A program made the translations under genes and the position numbers. From Gemmatimonadota bacterium (GTDB lineage Bacteria > Orphanbacterota > Orphanbacteria > Orphanbacterales > Orphanbacteraceae): a stretch of DNA of 47,361 nucleotides. The stretch lies in assembly GCA_020061515.1 (NCBI GenBank), contig JAGUYC010000218.1:1-47361 (forward strand). Reading direction: 5' to 3'. Each line of letters starts with the position of its first letter. Position 1 is the first letter of the stretch. Of this stretch, positions 8,211-17,812 are shown in pieces. The notes under the pieces are model-generated. The model did no database searches, was not told the DNA's origin, and saw only the letters and a program-made list of their open reading frames with translations.

Positions 8211-10153
8211 CCCGTCAGAGATTCTGGAGGAAACGGGGGAATCGGGCAGTCGAGCGAGGCGGAGAACGCGCGAATGAGCTCCGCCTCCTCGATCGTCACC
8301 GCCCGGTCCGCGAGGGCGACGTGAACGGCCGCGTCGACCGTTTTCTCGCGGACCGCGAACGAGGCTTCGGCGAGACGATCGAGCGCCTTCTCGAGCGCGG
8401 CGAAATCCGTCGGTTCTTCGGGCCGGAAGGGGAGCGACGTTTTCGCGAGATCCTCGATTCTCGAGACCCCGCTCGCGAACGCAGCGCGCGCGGCGTCGGC
8501 ATCTCCCCCGCTCCCCGCGCGCGCGAGCGCGCCGAGAAGAACGCCGACATCCTTGAGCACCGGACCGAACGAACGGAAGCGGATTCGATCGACCGGACGG
8601 GAGGCGCGGAGCAGGCGGTGCGCGATCACTTGACGCAGCGCGAACTCGAAGAGCGTGACGCCGGCGTCCGCGTTCACCAGCGCGTCGAGCCTCACGAGGA
8701 GCTTCTGGCGCTCGATCGGCTCCAGATCTCGGAGCGCCGGCGCCGCGAGATCGACGAGCGGAAGACGCGCGCGCGGATCGAGACCGCGGAGCTCCTCGTG
8801 CATTCGAACGATCGAATCGACCTCGCCGCGCGGAAGATCCTTCTCGAGGATCTCGATCTGCTTTTCGCGGGCGTCGTCGGTCGAGTCGAAAAGAAGGGCG
8901 AGAATCGCCCGCGCCGCTCCCTCGGGAGTCGCCGCCCGCGAGCGTATCTCCTCCGGGATGAGACCGAGAAGCGCCGCGCCCAGCGCAGGGTCGTTCACGT
9001 TCGGGTCGCCCACGCGATCCAGGATCTTCTTCGGCTCGACCGCGAGAGCTCCTCCGAGAATCACCGGACCGAGAAGATCCTCGAGCCCGCGCGCGCGTTT
9101 CGCCGGCCGCTCCTCGCGTCCGATCGCAGGCTCCTCTTCGACCGGCGGAAACACGCCGTCGAACGAGGAATCCAGCTTCCGGATCCGCTCGACGAGCGGC
9201 GGGTGCGTGGCGAATGCCGCCGTGAGAAACCCCATTCCCCTTCCGGGCGAGAAGAAGAGATGGCTCGCCTGCTCCGCGTGGGGCGATCGGATTCGCGAGC
9301 CGTCGGTCAAACCCCCGATCTTCTTCAAGGCCCCCGCGAGACCGGAAGGATTACGAGTAAACTGAACGGAGGAGGAATCCGCGAGATGCTCGCGCTCCCT
9401 CGAGACGGCCGCCTGAATGAGGCGCCCCACGATCGTCCCGATGTACCCGATCAGCAGGAGAAGGAGACCGGCGATCGCGACGACCGGCGCGCCTCTCTTC
9501 GACCCTCCGCGGCGCGGCCCGCCCCCGACGCGAAGGAGGATCCTCCCGAGGATTCCGAGCGCGAAGATGCCGAAGAGGATCCCGATGAGGCGAACGTTGA
9601 GCCGCATGTCCCCGTTCAGGATGTGGCTGAACTCGTGGCCGATGACCCCCTGAAGCTCGTCCCGCTTGAGATGCCGGAGCGCTCCCCTCGTGACGGCGAC
9701 CGCGGCGTCGTTCGGCGTGTGTCCCGCGGCGAAGGCGTTGATCCCCTCCTCGTTCTCGAGAAGGTACACCGCCGGCACCGGAACGCCGGACGCGATCGCC
9801 ATCTCCTCGACCACGTTGAGGAAACGTTTCTCCGCCGGATCCTCCGTCGTCGAAGACACGCGCCGGCCGCCGAGCATCTCCGCGACCGCGCTCCCTCCCC
9901 CGCGAAGCGCCTGCATCTTCGTCAAGCTCGCGAGACCGATGAAGAGAATCCCGCACACGGCGATGATCGCGAAATCCCGCGGGTTCCACCACTCGTGCAT
10001 GAAAGGGCCGGTCGAGGTTCCCGCGGCGTAGCGAAGGACGATCCGGCTCGCCGCGTAGAGCGCGACGATGATCCCCGCGACGGCGAGCGAGAAGAGGAAC
10101 ACGAGCCGGCTCGTGTTTCGTCGCGCGCGATCCTGGTGCTCGAAAAAGTTCAT
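8207..10153 (-). CDS. M48 family (HtpX-like) membrane metalloprotease with long C-terminal extension
   Basis: 648 aa; HExxH in 'VIGHEFSHILNGDMRLNVRLIG'; TM segments; 'ENEEGINAFAAGHTPNDAAVAVTRGAL'. Confidence 0.93.
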   Translation of the reverse strand: MNFFEHQDRARRNTSRLVFLFSLAVAGIIVALYAASRIVLRYAAGTSTGPFMHEWWNPRDFAIIAVCGILFIGLASLTKMQALRGGGSAVAEMLGGRRVSSTTEDPAEKRFLNVVEEMAIASGVPVPAVYLLENEEGINAFAAGHTPNDAAVAVTRGALRHLKRDELQGVIGHEFSHILNGDMRLNVRLIGILFGIFALGILGRILLRVGGGPRRGGSKRGAPVVAIAGLLLLLIGYIGTIVGRLIQAAVSREREHLADSSSVQFTRNPSGLAGALKKIGGLTDGSRIRSPHAEQASHLFFSPGRGMGFLTAAFATHPPLVERIRKLDSSFDGVFPPVEEEPAIGREERPAKRARGLEDLLGPVILGGALAVEPKKILDRVGDPNVNDPALGAALLGLIPEEIRSRAATPEGAARAILALLFDSTDDAREKQIEILEKDLPRGEVDSIVRMHEELRGLDPRARLPLVDLAAPALRDLEPIERQKLLVRLDALVNADAGVTLFEFALRQVIAHRLLRASRPVDRIRFRSFGPVLKDVGVLLGALARAGSGGDADAARAAFASGVSRIEDLAKTSLPFRPEEPTDFAALEKALDRLAEASFAVREKTVDAAVHVALADRAVTIEEAELIRAFSASLDCPIPPFPPESLTG

Positions 10154-10201
10154 GGCGCCCGGCGGCCCGCTCCCGCGCGACCGAGAGCGGGCTCATGGTT
10201 T

Positions 10202-10792
10202 CTACGTAAACGAAACCTTCGGCGCCTTCCGCTCCTCCGCGGACTCGGTCGCCTGGAGAAGCTCCGCCTTCGCGAAGCCGAACATTCCGGCGAGGATGCT
10301 GTTCGGGAAGGTCTCGCGAAGGATGTTGTACTGCATGACCATGTCGTTGAACGCCTGGCGCGCGAACGAGACCTTGTTCTCGGTCGTCGTGAGCTCTTCC
10401 ATCAGTTGGCTCATCGTCTGGTTCGCTTTGAGATCCGGATAGGCTTCGGCGACGGCGAAGAGGCGGCCGAGCGCCCCGGAAAGAGCCCCTTCCGCGCCGG
10501 CGAGGCCGCGCATCGCCTCGGGAGCGCCGGGCATCTTCGCGGCGAGCTCCGCGGCGCTCGCGGCGATGTTTCTCGCCTTGACCACGTTCTCGAGCACCTC
10601 GCGCTCGTGCTTGAGGTACCCCTTCGCGGTCTCCACGAGGTTCGGGATAAGATCATAGCGGCGCTTGAGCTGCACGTCGATTTGGGCGAATGCGTTCTGA
10701 TAGCGGTTCCGTCCGGCGACGAGCCGGTTGTAGATCCCGATGACGATCGCCACGAGAACGGCGACGATGAGAAGAAGGACGATCAGCGCCAT
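10202..10792 (-). CDS. lemA: LemA family protein
   Basis: 196 aa; 'IYNRLVAGRNRYQNAFAQIDVQLKRRYDLIPNLVETAKGYLKHE...QYNILRETFPNSILAGMFGF' is the LemA signature. Confidence 0.96.
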   Translation of the reverse strand: MALIVLLLIVAVLVAIVIGIYNRLVAGRNRYQNAFAQIDVQLKRRYDLIPNLVETAKGYLKHEREVLENVVKARNIAASAAELAAKMPGAPEAMRGLAGAEGALSGALGRLFAVAEAYPDLKANQTMSQLMEELTTTENKVSFARQAFNDMVMQYNILRETFPNSILAGMFGFAKAELLQATESAEERKAPKVSFT

Positions 10793-10986
10793 GTGAACCC
10801 TCCTTTGAGCGACGCGCGCGCCTCGCGGAAGATCCGGCGGCGCCCGCGAGAATCCGTAATGAACGAGGCGAGTTTCGCCCCGCGCCGGGGCGGCGTCAAG
10901 GCGATCCTCGCGCGCTACCTCGCACCCGAATACGCGCGAAGACTCTCTCTTATTTCATACGAGCCGAAGAAAGATCGCGCCGCCGG

Positions 10987-12756
10987 CTATTCGATCCCCG
11001 AGCTCTCCAAGAGATGGAGAACCTCGCCTCCGAGAATGGTCGCCCAAACGACCGTCCCTGGAATTTCCTCTTCCGGAACGGTGAGGATGTCGCGCGAGAG
11101 GACGGCGATGTCCGCGAGCTTCCCCGGCGCGATCGAGCCCTTGATCTCTTCTTCGAAGGCGGCGTAGGCGGCGTTTCGCGTGTACGCGGCGAGCGCCTCC
11201 TCGCGCGTCATCCGCTCTTCTTCGTAGAAGACGCTTCCGTCGGCGAGGCGGCGCGCAACGAGCGCATGGAACCCGGGGATCGGGTCGATCCCCTCCACCG
11301 GCGCGTCCGTTCCGTTCGAGACGACCGCCCCCGAGTCGATGAGCTTTCGCCAAACATAGGCGCCGGTTCTTGCCCGCTCCTCTCCGATCCGCTTCGGAAC
11401 CCACGGTCCGTCGGAGACGCAGTGGATCCCCTGCATCGACGCGATCACCCCGAGCTCGGCGAAACGGGGGACGTCGTCCGGGTGAAGGTGCTGGGCGTGC
11501 TCGATCCGCCAGCGGAGATCGCGCCCGTCCGCGCGCTCGCGAAGGGTCTCTTTATAGATGTCGAGCACCTCGCGGTTCGCCCGGTCGCCGATCGCGTGCG
11601 TGCAGAGCTGGAACCCGTTCTCGGCGGCGAGGCGGGCCGTCTCCCTCATCGCGTCAATCGACTCGGTGGCGAGGCCGGCGCTCCCCGATAGGTCATCGTA
11701 CGGCTCGAGAAGCCACGCGCCGTGCGATCCGAGCGCGCCGTCCATCCAGCGCTTGATCGCGCGGACCGTGAGGCGGTTCCCTCCGGCGCCGATCACGTGA
11801 AAGCCGGGAAGCTTCCCTTCGAGAACCGAATTCTCGTCGCTCAGCATCACGTAGAGGCGAACCCGGAGCCTTCCCGCCTCGGCGAGGGCCCGGTAGAGAT
11901 CCGCCGTTTCGAGATCCGCGCCGGCGTCCTGAACGCTCGTCACCCCGTGCCGGACGCACTCCTCTTCCGCGAGCCGGATCGCGTCGATCGTGTCCTCTCT
12001 TCTTTCCTCCGGCCGGCGGCTCTTCGCCCACTGTTCATAGATTGACGTGAGAAGGTTCATCGCGTTCTCGCGGAAGATGCCGATCGGCTCTCCGGCCGCG
12101 TCCCGAACGATCTCCCCCCCCTCCGGGCCGTGAGTCCGCGCGGTGACTCCTGCGATCTCCATCGCCTTCTCGTTCGCGAGGAGTAAGTGCCCGCTCGCGT
12201 GGGTGAGGAGAACGGGATGGTCGGGCGAGACCGCGGAGAGCGCGGCGTGAACAGGAAGCCCCTCGACGTTCGGGTCCGGCGCTTCGTCCCACTTCTCCTG
12301 ATGCCATCCTCGCCCGAGGATCCAGCGGCCCAGCTCGGCCTCCTTCGCCGCCTTCTCGGCGATCGCGACGATCTCTCTCCAATTCTTCGCGCCCCGGAGA
12401 TCGAGCCTCTGCTTGGAACGCCCGAGCCCGAGGAAGTGCGCGTGGCCGTCGATGAAGCCGGGGACCGCGAGGCGCCCGCCGAGATCGAGAACGCGCGTCT
12501 CTTTCCCTCGAAAGCGGACGATCTCCGCGTTCGTTCCGACGGCGAGAATCGTCTCGCCGCGAATCGCGATCGCCTCCGCCTCGGGCGATGCCTCGTCCAT
12601 CGTCAGGATGCGCCCGCCGACGAGAAGAAGCGTCGCCGGCTCTTCCCCCCGGCCGCACGCGAGAGCGAAGAGAACGGCGAGAAGCGGGACGAGTCTTCTC
12701 GGAAGAAGAAGGCGATGAAGACGCCGAGCTTTGAACTTTAGATTTGAATGGATCAT
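10987..12756 (-). CDS. Amidohydrolase family lipoprotein (YtcJ-like)
   Basis: 589 aa; 'GFIDGHAHFLGLG', 'HAIGDRANREVLDIY', 'WRIEHAQHLHPDDVPRFAELGVIASMQ', 'SNGTDAPVEGIDPIPGFHALVAR'; lipobox FALAC. Confidence 0.93.
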   Translation of the reverse strand: MIHSNLKFKARRLHRLLLPRRLVPLLAVLFALACGRGEEPATLLLVGGRILTMDEASPEAEAIAIRGETILAVGTNAEIVRFRGKETRVLDLGGRLAVPGFIDGHAHFLGLGRSKQRLDLRGAKNWREIVAIAEKAAKEAELGRWILGRGWHQEKWDEAPDPNVEGLPVHAALSAVSPDHPVLLTHASGHLLLANEKAMEIAGVTARTHGPEGGEIVRDAAGEPIGIFRENAMNLLTSIYEQWAKSRRPEERREDTIDAIRLAEEECVRHGVTSVQDAGADLETADLYRALAEAGRLRVRLYVMLSDENSVLEGKLPGFHVIGAGGNRLTVRAIKRWMDGALGSHGAWLLEPYDDLSGSAGLATESIDAMRETARLAAENGFQLCTHAIGDRANREVLDIYKETLRERADGRDLRWRIEHAQHLHPDDVPRFAELGVIASMQGIHCVSDGPWVPKRIGEERARTGAYVWRKLIDSGAVVSNGTDAPVEGIDPIPGFHALVARRLADGSVFYEEERMTREEALAAYTRNAAYAAFEEEIKGSIAPGKLADIAVLSRDILTVPEEEIPGTVVWATILGGEVLHLLESSGIE

Positions 12757-12780
12757 CTCTCGACTTGCCGTTCGTCCCGG

Positions 12781-12866
12781 GGAAAAGCGGGGACACGTAC
12801 CGATTTCCAGAGGCGGGGAGGTTCCGGCTTCGATACTCGGAAATCGGTACGTGTCCCCGTCTTTCC
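12781..12866. repeat. REP/REPIN-like inverted repeat (GGGGACACGTACCGATTTCC motif)
   Basis: 12788-12808 CGGGGACACGTACCGATTTCC and 12839-12859 GGAAATCGGTACGTGTCCCCG, perfect 21-bp inverted repeat; extends to 28 bp with two mismatches. Confidence 0.85.
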
Positions 12867-12867
12867 G

Positions 12868-14277
12868 CTACTTCGCCCCGCCTCCTGAGCGCTCCCAACG
12901 CGCGCCCTTCGTGAACCAATCCTTGAAGAGGACCGCGAGGATCGGGCCGCCGAGCGCGAACGCTCCGAGGATGAGCCAGAGCGCGCTCGGCGAGTCGGCG
13001 AAGGCGACCGTCCCGGCGCGGAGCTTCTCCCCGATGTCGAGCGGCACCCAGCGCGTCAGCATGTGGCCGGAGAGGAGGCTCACCACCGTCTTCGCGAGGA
13101 AGTACGGCACCATCGAGAGCCCGAGGTATGTCCCCTCCTGTCCCTTCGGCGCGATCGCGGCGGTGTACTCGTAGAGACGCGGCGACCAGATCACCTCGCC
13201 GACGGTGAGAACGACGAGCGCGATGATCGAGGTGACATAAGTTGCGCTCCCGAACGTCGGGATCGCGAGAACGAAGAGCGAGAAGGCCGAGATCATCCCG
13301 CCGTAGGTGAGCATCTTGTACACGCTATATCGATGAAGGATCGGGATGAGCACGATGAGGCCGACGATGACGAGAACCGGGTTCACCGCTTGGAGCGTCC
13401 CGATGGCCGCGTCCGGCCCGATCACGCGAAGCCAGTACTTCGGCCAAAGCAAGTGCAGATACAGAAAACACGCGCGGACGAAGATGATGAGCGAGGCGAG
13501 CACGAGAAACCGCCAGAAGACCGACTCGCGAAGAACCGCGGCGGCGACCTCCCACGGCTTCTTCCGCTCCTTGACCTCCGGCTCGATCACCTCGTCTTCG
13601 TCGTGAGCCTGGTCCTCCCGGCGGATCCAGGCGAGAGCGAGAACGAAGCAGACGACATGCGCGAAGACGGCGAACGTGAAGATGTGGCCGTTCCCGACGC
13701 CGAGCGCGAGGCGGACGATATCGATGAGGAAGCCGGCCGCCGCCGCCCCGATGTTCATGAAGAGATACCAGAGGTTGAAACCGGCCCCGCGCGAGCTCTT
13801 GGTCGTGAAGCGTTTGTTCGCCGCCTGGAAGAACGTCTGCACCATCGCGACGAAGGGGGCCATCAGGAAGAAGGCGACGACGACGAGAACGCCGCGGTGC
13901 TCGGGAAAGAGGTTCGGGTTCAGCGCGAGGACCATAATCGTCCCGCGCGTCAGGAACTGCCCGATCATCGCGACGAGAAACGATTTTCGGATGCCGAGCC
14001 AGTCGGTGACCATCCCCGAGAAGAAGAGGCAGATCGTGGTCGTGCTCCCGTAGAGCGTGATCGCGTAGCCCGCTTGTTCGTCGGTGAAGCCAAAGTCGTC
14101 CGAGAGAAGAACGACCGCGATCGTGAGGATCGAGAAGAAGGTCGTCGAGTCAAGAAGGTTGATGACCTGGATGCCCCAGTACTCCGGCCGGGTGCGCTTG
14201 AGGACGCCGAAATCGCGGAAGTACTTGACGACGGCGCCGAGAAAACCTTCGTTGGAACCGGCCGCTTCTCCGCTCAT
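12868..14277 (-). CDS. MFS transporter (POT-like)
   Basis: Start at MSGEAAGSNEG (cat 14275-14277) after a G-rich RBS; multiple TMs; 'GMVTDWLGIRKSFLVAMIGQFLTRGTIM'. Confidence 0.85.
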   Translation of the reverse strand: MSGEAAGSNEGFLGAVVKYFRDFGVLKRTRPEYWGIQVINLLDSTTFFSILTIAVVLLSDDFGFTDEQAGYAITLYGSTTTICLFFSGMVTDWLGIRKSFLVAMIGQFLTRGTIMVLALNPNLFPEHRGVLVVVAFFLMAPFVAMVQTFFQAANKRFTTKSSRGAGFNLWYLFMNIGAAAAGFLIDIVRLALGVGNGHIFTFAVFAHVVCFVLALAWIRREDQAHDEDEVIEPEVKERKKPWEVAAAVLRESVFWRFLVLASLIIFVRACFLYLHLLWPKYWLRVIGPDAAIGTLQAVNPVLVIVGLIVLIPILHRYSVYKMLTYGGMISAFSLFVLAIPTFGSATYVTSIIALVVLTVGEVIWSPRLYEYTAAIAPKGQEGTYLGLSMVPYFLAKTVVSLLSGHMLTRWVPLDIGEKLRAGTVAFADSPSALWLILGAFALGGPILAVLFKDWFTKGARWERSGGGAK

Positions 14278-14463
14278 CGATCCCCCTTTGCACGCGGGGC
14301 CTCGCCGCCGCGATGTTCCTCTCTGTCGTCTGCTTTCGGGAAACGCGAGCTCTATTCTAACCGCGCGCGGCGCGGCCGACAAGACCGCGGCAGGCTACGG
14401 CTCGGAGCCGGGGAAAGGGGGCACCGGCTCAAACAGTCCTCGGATCACTTGGACGGATGGACG

Positions 14464-15072
14464 CTACGCGAAGAGCCGGGACGGCTTTCCCCACTCCTTC
14501 TCGAAGACCGTCTCCCGCGCGGGCCGGCGCTTCCGCGCGGCGAGATCCCGCGCGCGGAGCTTCTCCGGAAGTTCATTAGGGTCGCCCAAGTATCCGATCG
14601 CGAGCGCGGTCACGACCTGCCAACCAGCGGGAATCCGATAGATCTCGACCGCGCGCTCGGGGAGAATCCCCCCCATCTGGTGCACGAAGAGCCCGCGCCC
14701 GGTCGCCTCGATCGTGAGCGTCGCCGAGGCGAGCCCGAGATCGTGAAGAGCGGTCGGGTTCGGAGATCCGTCCCGCGAGAACGAGAGGCCGGCGACGCCG
14801 AGCGCGAGCACCGGCGCGTGCTTCGCCCACTCCCGGTTCGCCTCGACGAGACACGAGAGAAGCCTCTCGAACTTCTCGGGGTCGCTCTTCCGCGCGACGA
14901 TGTAGCGCCACGGCTGCTCGTTCCTGGACGACGCGGCCCACCGCGCCGCTTCGAAGATCGAGCGGAGATCGTCGTCGGGAACCGCCTTCTCGCCGAACGC
15001 GCACGGGCTCCATCGTCTCGCGACGAGATCGTGGATCGGATGATCGGCGGACGCACGCTTGTCGATCGACAT
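14464..15072 (-). CDS. Nitroreductase family protein
   Basis: 202 aa from MSIDKRASADHPIHDLVARRWSPCAFGEKAVPDDDLRSIFEAARWAASSRNEQPWRYIVARK. Confidence 0.93.
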   Translation of the reverse strand: MSIDKRASADHPIHDLVARRWSPCAFGEKAVPDDDLRSIFEAARWAASSRNEQPWRYIVARKSDPEKFERLLSCLVEANREWAKHAPVLALGVAGLSFSRDGSPNPTALHDLGLASATLTIEATGRGLFVHQMGGILPERAVEIYRIPAGWQVVTALAIGYLGDPNELPEKLRARDLAARKRRPARETVFEKEWGKPSRLFA

Positions 15073-15155
15073 TCTATTCTCCCAGTCGCCGGTGGTTCGA
15101 CGATTCGCCCCGCTCGGCACCACCGCGGAGCAGTTCGGAGAAGACAGACGGTTCC

Positions 15156-16604
15156 CTACTCCGCGCCATACTCGAGCTTCTTGAGGAAAGGCGAAAGAAG
15201 GAGAAGGAGAACTCCCGCGCCGCCCGCGAAGATGACGATCATCTGGAAGACGCGCTGGTAGCCGGCCTCGGCGCCGGTGAGCGCGGCGATCTGGCCGGAG
15301 AGAACGCCCGCGAACGCGCTCGAAAGGAACCACATCCCCATCATGAGGCCGACGAGGCGGACGGGAGAGAGCTTGGTCACCGTCGAGAGACCGACCGGCG
15401 AGAGACAAAGCTCGCCCGTTGTGTGGAGGAAGTACGCGAGCACGAGCCAGAAGAGATGCGAGGTGCCGTCGTCGGTCGCGCGGGTCGCCGCGATCACCAT
15501 CGCGATGAAACCGAGCGCAAGCTGGAGGAGCCCGAGCCCGAACTTGACCGGCGAGGCGGGGTTCTTCCCCGCGCGCCCGAGCCGAACCCAAAGCGTGCTG
15601 AACGGAATCGCGAGCAAGATGATGAAGGCCGGGTTCACCGCCTGAAACCAGGTCGTCGGAACCTCCCATCCGAAGACGTGCCGATCGACGTGGCGGTCGG
15701 TGAAGATGTTCATCGAGCTTCCCGCCTGCTCGAAGCTCGCCCAGAAGAGCATTGAAAAAAGAATGAGCACGAGGATCACGAAGAGCCTTCCCCTCTCCTC
15801 CGCGCTGCTTCGAAACGCCTCGAAGACGACATAGAGAACGAAGAGAGGAGCGATCGCGTACACCCCCGTCTGCACCCACGCGGGCCTCGTCAGCATGTAC
15901 GCGGCGAAGGGGACGAAGAGGAAGATCGCGCCGTAGAGGAAGAACGGCTTCGGAATCCCGGCGAGCCTCTCGCGGAGCGCCTCGGGACGGGGCGGGCGTC
16001 CGAACTCGCCGATCAGATGCTGCCCCCGGAGGAAAACCGAGAGCCCGACGAGCATCCCGACCCCGGCGAGCGTGAAGCCCCAGTGCCAGCCGAGCCTCTC
16101 GCCGAAGTATCCGCAAAGGAGCGGCGCGAGACCGGCGCCGATGTTGATTCCCATGTAAAAGATCGTGAAGGCGCCGTCGCGGCGCGCGTCGCCCATCTTG
16201 TAGAGCGAGCCGACGAGGGTCGAGATGTTCGGCTTGAAGAAGCCGTTCCCCGCGATGATGAGCGCCATCGCGCCGAAGAAGAAGATCGGGTGCTCGATCG
16301 CCATCGAGAAATGGCCGAGCGCCATCAGGATCCCGCCGATGACGATCGCGCGTCGCGCGCCGAGAAAGCGGTCGGCGAGCATTCCGCCGATGAGGGGGGT
16401 CGCGTAGACGAAGCCGACGTACGCGCCATAGATGCCGTAGGCCCGGTCGTCCGCGTACTGGAGCGCCTTCGTCATGTAGAGGACGAGAAGCGCGCGCATC
16501 CCGTAGAAGCTGAAGCGCTCCCAAAGCTCGGAAAAGAAGAGGACGAAGAGCCCCTTGGGGTGGCCGAAGAGTTCCCCCGCGCGTTTCTCGGGTTCCCGGA
16601 TCAT
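15156..16604 (-). CDS. Proton-dependent oligopeptide transporter (POT/PTR2 family, DtpT-like)
   Basis: 482 aa; 'ELWERFSFYGMRALLVLYMTKAL', 'GNGFFKPNISTLVGSLY', 'IFYMGINIGAGLAPLLCGYFGE'. Confidence 0.94.
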   Translation of the reverse strand: MIREPEKRAGELFGHPKGLFVLFFSELWERFSFYGMRALLVLYMTKALQYADDRAYGIYGAYVGFVYATPLIGGMLADRFLGARRAIVIGGILMALGHFSMAIEHPIFFFGAMALIIAGNGFFKPNISTLVGSLYKMGDARRDGAFTIFYMGINIGAGLAPLLCGYFGERLGWHWGFTLAGVGMLVGLSVFLRGQHLIGEFGRPPRPEALRERLAGIPKPFFLYGAIFLFVPFAAYMLTRPAWVQTGVYAIAPLFVLYVVFEAFRSSAEERGRLFVILVLILFSMLFWASFEQAGSSMNIFTDRHVDRHVFGWEVPTTWFQAVNPAFIILLAIPFSTLWVRLGRAGKNPASPVKFGLGLLQLALGFIAMVIAATRATDDGTSHLFWLVLAYFLHTTGELCLSPVGLSTVTKLSPVRLVGLMMGMWFLSSAFAGVLSGQIAALTGAEAGYQRVFQMIVIFAGGAGVLLLLLSPFLKKLEYGAE

Positions 16605-16758
16605 GCTGCCTCTCGCGCGAGCGGGCGCTCTCCCGGGCCAGGATCGGGCCGGGGCGCTCCGGCGGCGCGGCCGAAAAAAGCACCTGGAGGCGCCCCGGCA
16701 GGCGCCCCGCGCTCGGTCACCCGGGAATCATACCTGAAGCGGAACGGAGCGGCCAGAG

Positions 16759-17724
16759 TCAATCCGACAGATATTCCTCACATGTCTTCTGAGCCGGGGC
16801 GCGGGGCGGCTTCAGGTAGAGGGCGCCGCCCGCGTAGTCGAAGACCACCAAGAAGCGGCGGATCGCGTCGCACCCGAGGACCGCGTCCGCCCCCTTCTGT
16901 TTCGAGCGGACCTCGGCCGGCGCGAACGCCGCGTCGATGTCGCGGAGATCGAAGCTCCCGATTCGGAGACGGGAGATCCGTCCGATCCCGCCGTGAACAT
17001 CGCCGGAGAGCCCCGTCCCCAGGTACTTCTCCTCGAGCCCGGACGGCGCGGCGAACTTATTTCCCGGGCCCGTGAGGATCACGACGGCGTCGCTCGCCGC
17101 CAGGTCGATATAGGTTTGGGCCGGGAGGAGAGAATCCCCATCGATCGCGATCGCCGTTTCGATCCACGGGATGTTGTTCTTGAGCACGAGGTCGATCCTG
17201 CTCCACGAAGAATCCGGCGCGTATCCGTCGTTCTCGAAGAGGAGGATCTCCCCCGCGTCGAAGTCCAGCATCGTGATGAACCGGCCGAGCAGGGTCCAGC
17301 CGATGATCCCGTTCGTCGGGAAGCCCTGCGTCCTCTCGCTCGTCGACACGATCACTCGCTGAGGGCCGAACGTCACGGTTCCAGAGGAGACCGCGACCGA
17401 GTCGGCCATGCGCGCGGTCGAGGGGGCCCCGCTTCCGGCGCCGGGCACCTGAACCTCGAGGAACGGGATGTCGCCCAACGTTTCGAGGAACTCGCGATGA
17501 AAGAGATAGACGCCGTCGAAGCCGAGTCCCGTATCCAAGATCAGGTCGAGCGGCTCCGAACCTCCGATGCGAACGGGGAGCAGAACGCGGTTTCGATCGA
17601 GGCGGAAGGGAAGACGTCCGACCGGCTCGGTCGATTCCTCGCGCGGGGCCTCCCCGGCGGCGGCCGCGCATGCGACGAGAAGCGTTACGAAGAGAACGAG
17701 CGCCGCGCGTCTCTCTGTTGCCAT
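16759..17724 (-). CDS. Retropepsin-like aspartyl protease family protein
   Basis: 321 aa; signal/lipobox LLVACA; 'EPLDLILDTGLGFDGVYLF' (DTG) and 'VLGCDAIRRFLVVFDYAGGALYL'. Confidence 0.82.
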   Translation of the reverse strand: MATERRAALVLFVTLLVACAAAAGEAPREESTEPVGRLPFRLDRNRVLLPVRIGGSEPLDLILDTGLGFDGVYLFHREFLETLGDIPFLEVQVPGAGSGAPSTARMADSVAVSSGTVTFGPQRVIVSTSERTQGFPTNGIIGWTLLGRFITMLDFDAGEILLFENDGYAPDSSWSRIDLVLKNNIPWIETAIAIDGDSLLPAQTYIDLAASDAVVILTGPGNKFAAPSGLEEKYLGTGLSGDVHGGIGRISRLRIGSFDLRDIDAAFAPAEVRSKQKGADAVLGCDAIRRFLVVFDYAGGALYLKPPRAPAQKTCEEYLSD

Positions 17725-17812
17725 CTCGTCCCTCCCTTCGGACTCGGAACGTGCCCGGCCGAGCGCGATGAGGCGCGGGAGACAAAGAGGGGAACCCAGG
17801 AAACCTTACGAG

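Noticed and set aside
8321-11167. 948-codon plus-strand ORF
   Set aside because: Antisense to the M48 and lemA genes; Arg/Glu/Asp-rich low-complexity translation typical of shadow ORFs in high-GC DNA.
13063-15261. 732-codon plus-strand ORF
   Set aside because: Antisense to the MFS transporter and nitroreductase; charged composition with no recognisable domain.
15073-16683. N-terminal two-thirds of the 739-codon ORF 14464-16683
   Set aside because: Only the last 202 codons (nitroreductase) have a real family signature; the rest is an alternative frame of the POT transporter.
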